From contig CAJSYZ010000007.1 in NCBI GenBank assembly GCA_910574455.1, positions 2,921,773 through 2,985,772 of the forward strand: a stretch of 64,000 nucleotides of DNA, in the 5' to 3' direction. The stretch is from Trichaptum fuscoviolaceum. Lineage: Eukaryota; Basidiomycota; Agaricomycetes; Hymenochaetales; Trichaptaceae. Each line of letters opens with the position of its first letter. Within the stretch, counting starts at the first letter, position 1. A program made the position numbers and the translations under genes. The notes below the pieces were generated by a model. The model made no database searches, was not told the DNA's origin, and worked only from the letters and a program-made list of their open reading frames with translations. Below are positions 11,085 to 21,255 of this stretch, piece by piece.

Positions 11085-12472
11085 CATGACTTCACCTTCG
11101 TACAACATGGACCCATCAGGCAAACTGGTGTACACTCGCAACACAGAAGTCTTGTCCGCCAATCTCCAACACGCTACGGAAGACGAGACGCTCGAAGGTC
11201 AACAACTCACACTGTCTGTGCGATGGAGATCTTCGCGATGTCCCTTCAACACTCTTCCAACGGGCGCTTCATCACCGTGGTCGGAGACAAAGTATATCAT
11301 TTACACTGTGCTGGCCTGGCCAAACAAGGTGTTCGTCAGCAGATTTTCCTTTGCATGGTCTACAGACTCGAACACGTACGCTGTGCTGGAGGGGCGGACG
11401 AAGGTGCGGCTGTACAAGAGCTTCAAGGACAGGAGCAGCCCGGCAATGAAGGGTGCTGGATTGTGGCCAGTTCAAGGATTGCATGGTGGCCCTCTCCTAG
11501 GTGCTCGTGGATGCGGTTTTGTCGTCTTCTGGGACTGGTGAGATTGTGCGCAGGATCGACACACATGCTAACAGTGTAAGTGCACTCTATCCACTTCCAT
11601 ATTTGCTACAATGGATTTCCTTTAATTTTTGATGTAGATATCTTGGACTGGGTTTGGCAATCTTGTGGCCATCATTGCCAACGACTTGTTCTACATCTCG
11701 AGCTTCATCTATGAAGCATACAACGAAGCGTCGGAGTTTGGGTAGACACATGAGATGAGGGTGTTGAAGAGGCATTTGACGTTGTCGCAGAAATTACTAT
11801 AAGGTATGATTTCTTGCTCTCTCTTTCGCCACTCATCTTCACTGAACTTTACATTTTAGTGTCAAGACCTCAAAAGTGGATCGGCAATTGCTTTATCTAC
11901 ACCAATGCCGCTAACGGCTTAACTATTTGATTGACAGTGAAACACAGACCGTAACACATTTTGAAAAGCAAGTCTCCTCTCTTCATCTTTGACTTCTACA
12001 CGCTGACATGGAATGATAGCCCAATGCACCTGCTGGGCTACATCCCTGCACACAACCACATTTATCTTGCCGATAAAGACATTAATGTGTTTGTTTACTC
12101 CCTGTCTTCGAACCTTATCGAGTATCAAAGTGCAATCCTATGTGGAGATATGGAGGCTGCGGAGGAGATTCTGCCGACCGTACTGAAAGAGCAGCGGAGG
12201 AAAGACGCTCGTTTCCTAGAAGCTTGGGGTGCGTCTTTGAGAATCATCGAAGTCAACAGAAATACTGACTCAATTGCTTTCGTTTAAGGAGCTCGTGTTA
12301 CAGGTTACAACAGACCCTGATCATAAGCTCAACCTCGCGCTTCAACAATCTAGACGCAGCCCCAGACATTGCTCGTATAACACCCGAAAATGTCGCGCAA
12401 ACACGGGGAAAGCCGTCGGCGACCGCGCGCTGGGCGCTTCGATCTCGCACGGGAACGCGTTACTGCAATGAG
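11085..12472 (+). pseudogene. Decayed fragment of a coatomer beta' subunit (beta'-COP/SEC27) gene
   Basis: Beta'-COP is a COPI coat subunit. Blocks typical of it appear in order but in different frames. They are MDPSGKLVYTRNTEVLSANL (11108 on), SLQHSSNGRFITVVGDK (11240 on, frame shifted), YIIYTVLAWPNK then FAWSTDSNTYAVLEG (11293 on, frame shifted back), GAGLWPVQGLHGGPLLGARG (11455 on) and GEIVRRIDTHANSV. After a retained intron come ISWTGFGNLVAI, then DEGVEEAFDVVAEI in another frame behind a TAG, then WIGNCFIYTNAANRLNYLI. Next are LLGYIPAHNHIYLADKDINV and a block near MEAAEEILPTV and, last, QVTTDPDHKLNLALQ and GDRALGA. The N-terminal propeller and the C-terminal solenoid are missing. Intron-like gaps remain, so this is a genomic-segment copy, not a retrocopy. 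The functional gene must lie elsewhere. Confidence 0.8.
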
Positions 12473-12786
12473 TGCTGTAGCGCATGATGCTGCAGAAGAT
12501 GGCAATAATGTGGGCTATGAGGTTGGATATTCAATTTCGAGAACTGTGCAAGGGACAAGACCATGATTAAATACATGAGCAGACTGTATGCTTCCCGGCT
12601 GAGTCTTTGTGAGTCCTTGACGGAGCCGGAGCTCGCAAGTTTCTTGGTCATAATTATTGACAAAGCTCATGTGCAAATGTTAAGTATGGATATCTTATTT
12701 GCCTCAATCAAAGCATTCCATTTGTGGCGGGGACAAGCTGGCTCTGACAGCGCTATATAATTTATATAATACTTGATATCCATGGT

Positions 12787-12842
12787 TAACGCCCTGAGGG
12801 TGTTTGGGTTTTGCCAGCATCTAGCTGGCCCTCAGGGCGTTA
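12787..12842. repeat. Perfect 14-bp inverted repeat with nested inner stem
   Basis: The arms TAACGCCCTGAGGG (12787-12800) and its exact reverse complement (12829-12842) flank a 28-nt loop. The loop itself holds CCAGC/GCTGG, a second 5-bp stem. The hairpin lies between the beta'-COP relic and the gene at 13092, inside AT-rich flanks. It could be a terminator-like structure, a small MITE or a structured RNA. No coding frame explains it. Confidence 0.75.
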
Positions 12843-12966
12843 TTTATACCAAGAATCAAGAAAGACTTACAGGATGCCGTGCCTCAACTGTAGAAGTCAT
12901 GAACTTAAAGAAAAATCGGTTTAGCGTTTGAGTTGTCACTCAGGCTGCCGCTGCCGTGACACCGTG

Positions 12967-12985
12967 ACTACTACTACTAGTAGTA
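12967..12985. repeat. Second ACT/AGT triplet palindrome upstream of a gene
   Basis: A 19-bp ACT-triplet tract with an ACTAGT centre lies 107 bp upstream of the ATG at 13092. It resembles the longer tract at 4811-4850, which also lies in a promoter. Confidence 0.6.
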
Positions 12986-13091
12986 CCGCACGCCGGCGAC
13001 GAAAGCGAACATCCCGATGCCTGGAACTCTTCCATCGACTTCTATCTACCTCTTTGCCCCCAACGCTCATTAACTGCATATTCAGACACCA

Positions 13092-13835
13092 ATGCCATCT
13101 GCTGTCACAACTGCTAGTGCCTCTGGTTCATCTCTAACGTCGTCGCGAGGGTCTACACCCGTCGTATTGCAAGGACACTCAGCAGGAAGTCCCCCGTTAA
13201 ACCGATCCGCCAGTGGGACACCTTCCAGTATTAGTTCTTCATCAAAGCCTAAGGCAAAACCTGTGAATGTGTTTTCTAACGATGGCTCGTTCCTTGAGAG
13301 ATTTCAGCGCATGCAAAAGGTTTGGTTATATCTCTTCTCGATTCTGTCACGACACTCGAACGAATGCTAATAGTAGAGATATGATTTGTGATGCAAACAG
13401 GAAGATGAAGAGAAGCGTAAACGCGATGAGGAGTTAAGAAAGTAAATATGACATTCCTGCAAGCAATGTGCTGTAGAAGATCTGATGGCTTTCGTTACAG
13501 TAAGCTAAACTTTGAAGACCGATTTGTGAGTATTCATTCGACTAATTCGCCCTCATTCTTACTGACAGTCAATTGAAGAAAAAGAGAGGAAAGCGTCGTG
13601 CCGCTTCGTCTGAGCCGTCAGACTCCGCAGAAGCATCGACAGATGAGCTTCCAGCGAAGAAGGTGAAAACGGATACGGAACCAGAAAAACCTTTGAGTAG
13701 GTCCAAACCTAGTGTCTGATTTGTTTTTCACGTGCTCATTGATATCCAGCTGCGTACGAAAAGGAAGTCAAGAGCTACTCTGGGAATGGCAATCTGAAAG
13801 ATCAGGGAACGGGCATTAGACCTTTGGTGAAGTAG
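13092..13835 (+). CDS. Small charged nuclear-type protein, unknown family
   Basis: Five exons can be joined in frame. The first encodes a Ser-rich N-terminus (MPSAVTTASASGSSLTSSRG) and ends in NVFSNDGSFLERFQRMQK. The second encodes EDEEKRKRDEELRN. The third encodes KLNFEDRF, followed by KKRGKRRAASSEPSDSAEA. The last encodes AYEKEVKSYSGNGNLKDQGTGIRPLVK and ends at TAG 13833-13835. The acceptor for the KKRGKRR exon must be the AG at about 13579, because the earlier AG leads to a stop. The protein is about 150 residues, disordered, with a short predicted helix (FLERFQRMQKEDEEKRKRDEE) and a strong basic nuclear localisation cluster (KKRGKRR, KKVKTD). The FLERFQ block and the GTGIRPLVK ending look like conserved signature ends, but I cannot name the family with certainty. 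Confidence 0.7.
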
Positions 13836-14088
13836 TCCATATACGTATCTTTACTCTCGGGCCTCTTCATTTCTTACGAGAAGGGTAGCTGGTCGCTCAC
13901 TGAATTAACTTTGGTCTGCAGCGTCATGTAAAACAATTAACGGATTCAAGACTCTTCTCTCCGTGTAAGACTGTTGGTTAATTATATGGGAAAATAGTAA
14001 TTATACAAATCTGATGCGGTATCGTTCAGCGATCGGACAACATCCAGGTGAGGCAAAGCATAATACAACAACAGCACTTGTTTCGAAC

Positions 14089-17000
14089 TTAAGCGTCAGA
14101 GACACGGAATATCTAAGATAGGAACACTCATTAGCTCGAGACATTAAGCAAAGAAGCTTATTACTCACCATAACAGTGCCAGACTTCAAATCTTCTAAAC
14201 GATAGCTCACGGACTCTACGGTCTGAAGAGAGGGGAAAATGAAATTAGTCTCTGTCGTTGCGCACGGCCATCAGTTTTTACGCACTGCTGCTCCGACATG
14301 TTGATTGGCTTCATAAACTCTAACTTTCATCTTCTTCGTCTCAAAATCTCCAATCACCCCAACCAAGGGCTCTCCACCAATCCCTACGATCTGCTGGTAG
14401 CTCTGGTGTAAACCTTTATGACCTTTGAAATGAGCATCCTGAAGCATGATGATGTCACCCGGCATGATCTCCGCAAGCCTCTTCTGCACTGTACCAGCAG
14501 TCTGAGAGTAAATAAGGTGACCATAGTGGTACTGGGAAATACCACTCGGAACAACGGCGTTTGGAACTTTTGCTAAGACCGCCTTCACAAACCCTGGATA
14601 CGTCCCATCTCCGACAAGCGATTTTTTGGACTTCTCGTACAACAAGCTTGCAGCTTCGTCGACGGAGGCGCCGACCCGGCCCCAGAGCTCGAGTAGCCCC
14701 TCCGCATCGAGGCGAACTTCGGTAGGTTGTTGTACTTGCTGGGGTGTGGGCAGCACCTTGGACGGCGGGGGAGGATGCTGAACCTTCGAGGACGACTCAA
14801 CTTGTGGATTAGGAACAGAGACCTCAGACCAAGTTGATGAGCTCATGTCCCCTGTGCCCAAAAACTCTAGTGAACTGCTGGGGATGCTGGGCAAACCCCA
14901 TTCACCAGTAGATGGATTCGGTGGAGGTGGTTCTTTCTTTCCTGCGAGAGACGCAGCAGCCATAGGTGGAGGAGGCGGAGGCGGCGGCGGCGGCGGAGGG
15001 CCTCCACTTGGCGATGAAACGATTGCTTGAGCGCTAGTATTGGCAATCATCGAGGACCTCTTTGGTGGTCCCAGGCTCATTCGACGAGGATACGTTGGCG
15101 GAGGCGGAGGCGGCGGCTCGTCTGCCTCAGAGTCTTCCGGTTCCTCCACAAGCTCGTATTCACTGCTTGACGTTGGTTGGAGAGTCGGGGATACTGAACG
15201 ATTCAGAGCCTCTCCAGACCGTTCTCTTCCACTGGCAGAGGTGATTCTATCCTTTCCCGGGGCCGGAGGTAGTGGCACTGCGGAACTGGGCCGAGCTGGA
15301 GGCTTTCCGGCTGCTCTCCTGCCTGGGGGTAATGGAGGAGGAAAGTCTTCGACAAACCTGGATGAAGAGCTTGACGCCTGTCTCTCCGGAGCTGCGCGTC
15401 GAGCAGAACGCGGGGGCACCGGGGGCGCTTCTTCCCCTACAGCCTCGTCATGTTCAATGCCTTCGGGTTCGCTCTCCTCGCCCTCAGTCTGCTCCACATC
15501 CGATTCAGTCGCACTATACGTCTCTGCTTCTTCTTCTTCTTCATGTATTTCAACGGATTTTAGTTGAGGCGGAGGGGGAGGGGGAGGTGGTGGAGGTGGA
15601 GGTGGAGGTGGAGGTGGATGTACCCCTGAAGGCAGAGGCAAAGTTATTTTCCGATCAGATACAACACTGTCTCCAGAAACTGAGCCCCGCTTCGCTGTAG
15701 CAGGAGATACGGGACCTCCAAAGTTTGGCAGTATGCCCATCCGCATGCCTCCCATGTGGGCAAGCTTCGCAGAAATCCTTTTCTTACGAGCTTCTTCATC
15801 CTCTTCTTCGTCTGTCGGAGAATGCGCGCGGGGAGACTGTGCTGTTTCAACAGCCTCTCCTTCAGGGTTATCTGGCTCAGCAGTCTCTTCAGGGACCGAT
15901 GGCGAACGAACGGATGAACGGAAAGGCATTTGCATCGGCGCACCAAATTTGATTCCTCCGAGCTTTGCCATCCTTTCTGCTATCGTCCGACGTTTTGTCT
16001 CGCCGGATTCTTCGGGGGGCGAAGTTGCCCTCCTGCGTGGAATAGGACTGGCGGCTTTTTCAGGAGAGGGCGTCCGCCTAATAGAGCCAACTCTTGAAGC
16101 AGTTGACGCTGGCGACGACGGGCGGGGTGTAGTCAACGGAGAAATCTTTGTCTTCGGATCATGGAATCCAGGATCAATAGGATCTGTAATTCATTTTATA
16201 GAGGAATACGGGAAGTTTGGCACCGCACTCACCTCCATCTCGCTCATCAAGAATCTCTTCCTCCGGCTCATCGTAGATTTTACTCTGTGCTTCTGTTTTC
16301 ATGATTAACTCATCCAGTTGTTCACGCTCTTTAAACACACCACGAACGGGTGGCAACGAATTGGTCCGTTTTGGACGATTGGGAGGGAGCGGAGGCGGAG
16401 GAGGGAAGCTTGATACAGGAGGGAATCTCGGGTCCTCTTCGTGAATGCTTGGGGCTACAGGCGGTGAAACCAAAGGTCTGGTTGTAACAGGCAACCTGGG
16501 AGGCGACAATTGCGGCGGGGATGGAGCTATGATGAACGGATGTTATGGAGGTTCGTCGATATATAAAGTCACATATAAGGCAGTAGAAATACCTTTCGAG
16601 TCCTCTTCATGTTCGCTTTCATCCTGAATATCCTCTTCATCAACGTCGGATTCCACATGCGAAAGGTCACTCAGGCCCTCAGGTTCCTCTTCAGCGGGTG
16701 GTGGCGGTGGCGGTTGAGGCGGAGGGGGAATGAATCGACGGGGAGGTCCGCGTGAGTCGAGCGATCTACGTCCTGAGTCGGAACGCGATAATGATGGTGA
16801 GGTAGAACGACGAATAGAGCCTCTTAAAGGTCTATTAAGCAGTGGTAGTGGAGGAGGACTTGGTGCTGGTGAAGGTGCTCTAGGTTCAGAAATTTCATTG
16901 ACCGTCGAAGGATTGCCTTCAGGGATGCTCTCTTCCTCTGCTTCCGGAGGTGGTGGTGGAAGGGGCCTCGTGATTCTTGGAGGAGCCATCTCGTCGTCGT

Positions 17001-19456
17001 CGTAATCTTCTGAGTATTGATGTGGTACACTAGCACTAGCGTGTGGTAGCTGCTCTTCAAGCTCGTCGGCATCGACCCCTTGCCCAGCTGTAGGAATATC
17101 TGCATTCTCATGTCGCTTGAGGTGATCATTGTCTACTTCAGGTGTTGCATACACGTTTCTTTCGCCGTCATGTTCGACTTCCCGATATTCAGCCTCATGC
17201 TCACCACGCGGATCGAATATGTACTCGGCTACCTCATCAGTCTCATGCTCATCGATCGATTCTGGGTAGAGCACCTCAGTTGGCACACGGGTCATCTGCG
17301 GAGCATACACTACATGCTGCTGATGGTCGATGTTGCCGATGTCTTCTGATATGACAAGATCTAAGAAGAGAACTCAGAAATCAATGAACTGCTTAAGATA
17401 ACTTTAATGCACAAGTTAAAATTACAAAGGAGTATAGCCTCCCGGATAGATGCTTAGTTAATGAAAGCTTATTTACCATTCTGATCCTCGAGAATATCCT
17501 CAGGCTCCTCAGAAACATCCTGAATAACATGGCTTGCCCCAAGGGAAGGCGAAAGAGCAGAGGAGCGGACAAATCCTGAGTCCGAGCTACCACGGCGGAT
17601 AACAAAAGGTATATCCTCATGCGATGAACCAGTAGTAGAAGATATTGGGGCCGATCCTGATTTATGAGAGTCGCCGCTCGATTTCCTGGCGCTCGGCTTT
17701 CCTCCTGGAATGGGTGGGGGTGAAGCTGGAAGACCATCAAGTTTACGAGACGAGGGAGAAATGGCGATATCAGTCGAAGAGGAAGACAAGCGGCGTGGCG
17801 GAGGAGGCGCTGAAAATGGATTGAAGCCACCCGTCTTAGCAATACGCTCAGCTATGCGTTTCCGCCTAGTAGCTTCGTCCTCTTCTGCGTCCTCACGCTC
17901 TTCTTCATCGGAAGAATCGTCCGGATGTATGGTCGGGGAGCTTAATGCAACTTTCTCGATATCCTCCTGAGAAGGCTGATCTTCGACGGATTCATCAAAT
18001 TTCTGCTCGACCGGGACACTCGACTGCACGTCGTCAGTTTCTTCTCCGTCGACAGCTTTACTAAGGTCCTCTTCATCTGTACCATGTGTATTCGGTGATG
18101 AGATCGCTTGCTCAGAGCCAGTCTCTTCCTCTAACTTCTTCTCGTCGCGCATAGGAGGTAGTACATTCTTTTCAACAGGAGTGGCTGTGTCTTCCCTAGC
18201 ATCACGTTCAAGAATGGTTGCTTTAAATTGTTCCGCAACAGTCGTGGGTGCTTCTTCCTTAGCTATCTCTGATTCCGCAGGCACTTGTATTGGGGTTGAT
18301 TCGTGATGGACGTTAGTGGATGACGTTGCTGGAGACTTCGCTGCTGGACGTTTCCTTGGAGGGGCCGCGCGTCGAGGCACCGCCGGCACAGGCATAGATG
18401 TGGGGGGAGTATGTGCAGATGATGCAACGGAGGCCGGAGATGTGAGCGACGATTGAGAAGGACCTAAAGATGTAACAAAGAGAAGATATCAGGCTCGTTA
18501 ATCATAGAATACAAGTTGTGAAGGGCTACCTTTAGGTATGTCAATATGTGCTGGAGAGCTCCCTACTTCATCAGTTGATTCCTTCCCTGTTCCTTCCTTT
18601 TCATCAGAGGGTGGTTTCCTGCTGTCATGATCTGCATTGATGAATTGAGTGAGAAGTCATACTGTCCGGGAAAAAGTGACTGACAGGATTCCGATTGTTC
18701 ACTGGACTCAGTCAGAGCTGTGCTGGGATGGAGATCTGCCGTATCCTCAGCTTCTACCTCAGTAACAGGTTTGGCTGCTTCCTTGGGTGTTTCGACCTTC
18801 TTCTTGACGGGTGGCTTGATACCAAAGACCGGTGGTCCCATCCCTACTCTCGCACCTCCAAGCCGAGCCATCCGTGCCGCGATAGCAGCGCGTCTCTGCC
18901 TTTCCTCCTCTTCTGGATCAGCCTCAGCCTTCTCGCCATCCTCTTCCTGGACCACGGGCTCGTCTTGAGACGATGCTACAGAGGCTTCAACAAGATCACC
19001 TTCCTCGTGCACCAGCTTTGAATGGTCCGATGGTTCCTCGCTCTCTCCTATCTCCTCTGCAGCATGTACGACTGGGGGAGGCTTCCATTTTGGCTTGTCT
19101 GACGCTGGTTTGGGGGGAGGCGCAACAGGTGCAGGCGCACCAAACGCGCCCCTACCTTGCAAGGCTGCCATTCGTTCTTTCAAGCTCCCTCCCCCAATAG
19201 ACTCCTTTGCATCTGATGCAGACATACCACCTTTCACATATCGGCGCTCAGGTGTAGTGCTAGACGCCGCGGCGGTGCTTGCAGCTGGTGCTGGAGTTGG
19301 TGATGTAGGACGCGGTTTCCACTGCACATGACCCGGCTTTGGACGCGGTGCTGGTGCTGAGGGCGCTGAATTGTCTGGCTTCTTCTCGAATGCAGCAATG
19401 CGGTCCCTCAAAGACCCAGGTTTCGGCTTCGGAGGTGGGGGTGTATCGTCAGACAT
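14089..19456 (-). CDS. AIM3/BBC1-type proline-rich actin-patch protein
   Basis: Bbc1/Mti1 and Aim3 act at cortical endocytic actin patches, where Bbc1 binds type I myosin and the WASP homologue. The start at 19456 gives MSDDTPPPPKPKPGSLRDR. A long disordered, acidic and polyproline region follows, with oligoproline runs encoded at 14960-15000, 15568-15625 and 16689-16728. The C-terminus carries the conserved cysteine-proteinase-fold domain of this family (ELWGRVGASVDEAASLLYEK through GDIIMLQDAHFKGHKGLHQ and VRVYEANQHVG). That domain does not end at the TGA at 14271. An intron there leads to TVESVSYRLEDLKSGTVM and then IFRVSDA, stopping at TAA 14089-14091. Four copies of a motif like RIAERIAKTGG recur. 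No N-terminal SH3 domain is visible, unlike yeast Bbc1. It is divergent from KIN17 over 189 bp. Confidence 0.85.
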
Positions 19457-19645
19457 GCTGGGTGTTGGTGAGCACTGAGCAGATGCTCTCGCGTATAACG
19501 ACGAGGGGCGTGGGAATGTATCTACTAAACGAAGTGCCAGTGTATTCTAGTTATGTAATCACGACGGAACCATTCAACAATTCGTAAGCAACGCTACTGC
19601 TCACTCCTCTCCTTTGCCCCCACCATCGCATTAGATTATATCACC
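19457..19645. promoter_or_regulatory. Compact bidirectional promoter between AIM3/BBC1 and KIN17 genes
   Basis: Only 189 bp separate the two divergent start codons. The KIN17-proximal half is pyrimidine-rich (CTCACTCCTCTCCTTTGCCCCC), as is common just upstream of mushroom start codons. No TATA box is evident. Both genes must share this control region unless their 5' ends overlap. Confidence 0.6.
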
Positions 19646-20748
19646 ATGCCTCGAGCAGAAGGTATGTCTGAGAACTTTACTTCATACGATATCAATTATA
19701 AACTTATTATAATGCAGTTGGAACCCCAAAGCATCTCGCAAATGCGATGAAGTCCAAGGGACTTCAACGTCTGCGGTGGTATTGTCAAGTTTGCCAGAAA
19801 CAATGTCGAGACGAGAACGGCTTCAAATGCCACGCACAGTCAGAGTCTCATTTGAGACAAATGCTTGTCGTTGGAGAGAATGCAGGAAAGCACATCAGTG
19901 ACTTCTCGAGTCAGTTTCAGGCGGAATTCGTCGCTCTCCTTTCCCGAAGGTAAGATTTCTCGTTTCGACGTTGTTTGCAGTCTGCTGACGACTCATCATT
20001 AGATTCAGCACGAAGCGCGTCTCCGCGAATCGTGTCTACCAGGAATTCATTCAGGACAAGCATCATTTGCACATGAACGCTACACGTTGGGTTACATTGA
20101 CTGAATTCTGCAAACATTTGGGACGTACTGGTGTGGCTCGTGTGGATGAGACTGACAAGGGCTGGTTCATTGCATGGATTGATAGGAGCCCAAATGCTTT
20201 GGCGAAACAGGTAAGTCGATACGTTATATCTGAGTTACCTGATTTTGACGCTTGTTTAGGAAGCATCATTGAAGAAGGAACGTGCTACAACATCCGACGA
20301 ACAGCGTGAACGCATGCTCATATCAGAGCAAATAGAACGCGCCAAAGCCGAAGTTCGTCAGAAAAGCGAGTCACCGGAAAATGGGGATAAGCCTTTGGTA
20401 GAAGAGGGTTTGAAGAGAGAAGAAGGCGAGAAACTCGTATTATCAATTAGTCTTAAACCTGCTGTTTCGTCAACAGCGTCGTCAGACGATAGTGCATCGA
20501 CATCAGGGCCGACTCCTTCTGGTGGCTTCAAATTCAATGCTTTGAAGACTCCAGCGGCCAATCCCTTGAAACGCCCAAATATATTCAAGATGGCTGCTGC
20601 TGCGAAAGCGAACCAAAACAAGGAGAAAGAGGGAGAGAAGACCAGCATGAAGAGGGACTCTATGAGCGTCGCTGAACGTCTTATTCATGAGGACCAGGAG
20701 CGGAAGAGGAGGAAAACTGAGAGGGAGTCCGAGTGGGTGACGAGCTGA
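19646..20748 (+). CDS. KIN17-like zinc-finger DNA/RNA-binding protein
   Basis: KIN17 binds curved DNA and RNA and takes part in DNA replication/repair and pre-mRNA processing. Exon 1 is 16 bp (19646-19661, MPRAE), and exon 2 resumes at 19718 with VGTPKHLANAMKSKGLQRL. The C2H2 finger is plain: WYCQVCQKQCRDENGFKCH..SESH. It is followed by the KIN17 winged-helix block (RVSANRVYQEFIQDKHHLHM, then TRWVTLTEFCKHLGRTGVAR and GWFIAWIDRSP). A coiled, basic C-terminal region ends VAERLIHEDQERKRRKTERE. The protein is about 310 residues. The C-terminal SH3-like tandem of animal KIN17 (about 390 residues) is absent, as in the shorter fungal forms. The final RKRRK is a likely nuclear signal. There are three introns, and the stop is at 20746-20748. 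Confidence 0.92.
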
Positions 20749-21255
20749 ATCGTCATCTCGTTCTCTTATTGTGGTCTATTATACTTATTATCATCCATTT
20801 CTTCTTGTATGTAAATTACCTATGTACTTCATCGTTTAACACGTCATTGGACTTAGGTCCACGAACATGAGCCAGTCCGGGATAAAGGACATGTGTGCAA
20901 AGTTGTGCAGAAAGACCAGAACTAATATACATAGCCTGCCTCATGATTGCAGTCAATAGCAATAGTGTGTTACTAGCATTTTTCACCACTTACTCAATGC
21001 TGCAGAAAAGATTTTGAATAATTCCCATCCCATGGGTTGCCACGCATTGTACATGTATGTCGCTCGTCGCCAAACTCTTTCCACATGTACTTGAGTTCGC
21101 TGTCGAAACACCCCGCAGTATCAGCCAAAGTTATATAATAGATGAATTACACTACGTACTCCGAAATGCTTAAATTGAGTAGTGAAAATCGATGTCCTTA
21201 AATAGGACAATGACGAAAATCTTGTTGCCCCCTCTACTTGTATTCAGTACAGATG
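20749..21255. other. Convergent intergenic region, no gene seen
   Basis: About 0.5 kb between the KIN17 stop and the GPI1 stop, where the two genes converge. It is AT-rich and must hold both 3' ends. No open frame or repeat of note. Confidence 0.6.

Noticed and set aside
14271..14273. End of AIM3/BBC1 at this TGA
   Set aside because: A GTGCGT donor just before it and a splice to TVESVSYRLEDLKSG then IFRVSDA restore the family C-terminus, so the stop is intronic.
15040..15567. 175-codon plus-strand frame rich in Gly
   Set aside because: It is the reverse frame of the AIM3/BBC1 polyproline coding region; composition is a by-product of CCN codons on the other strand.
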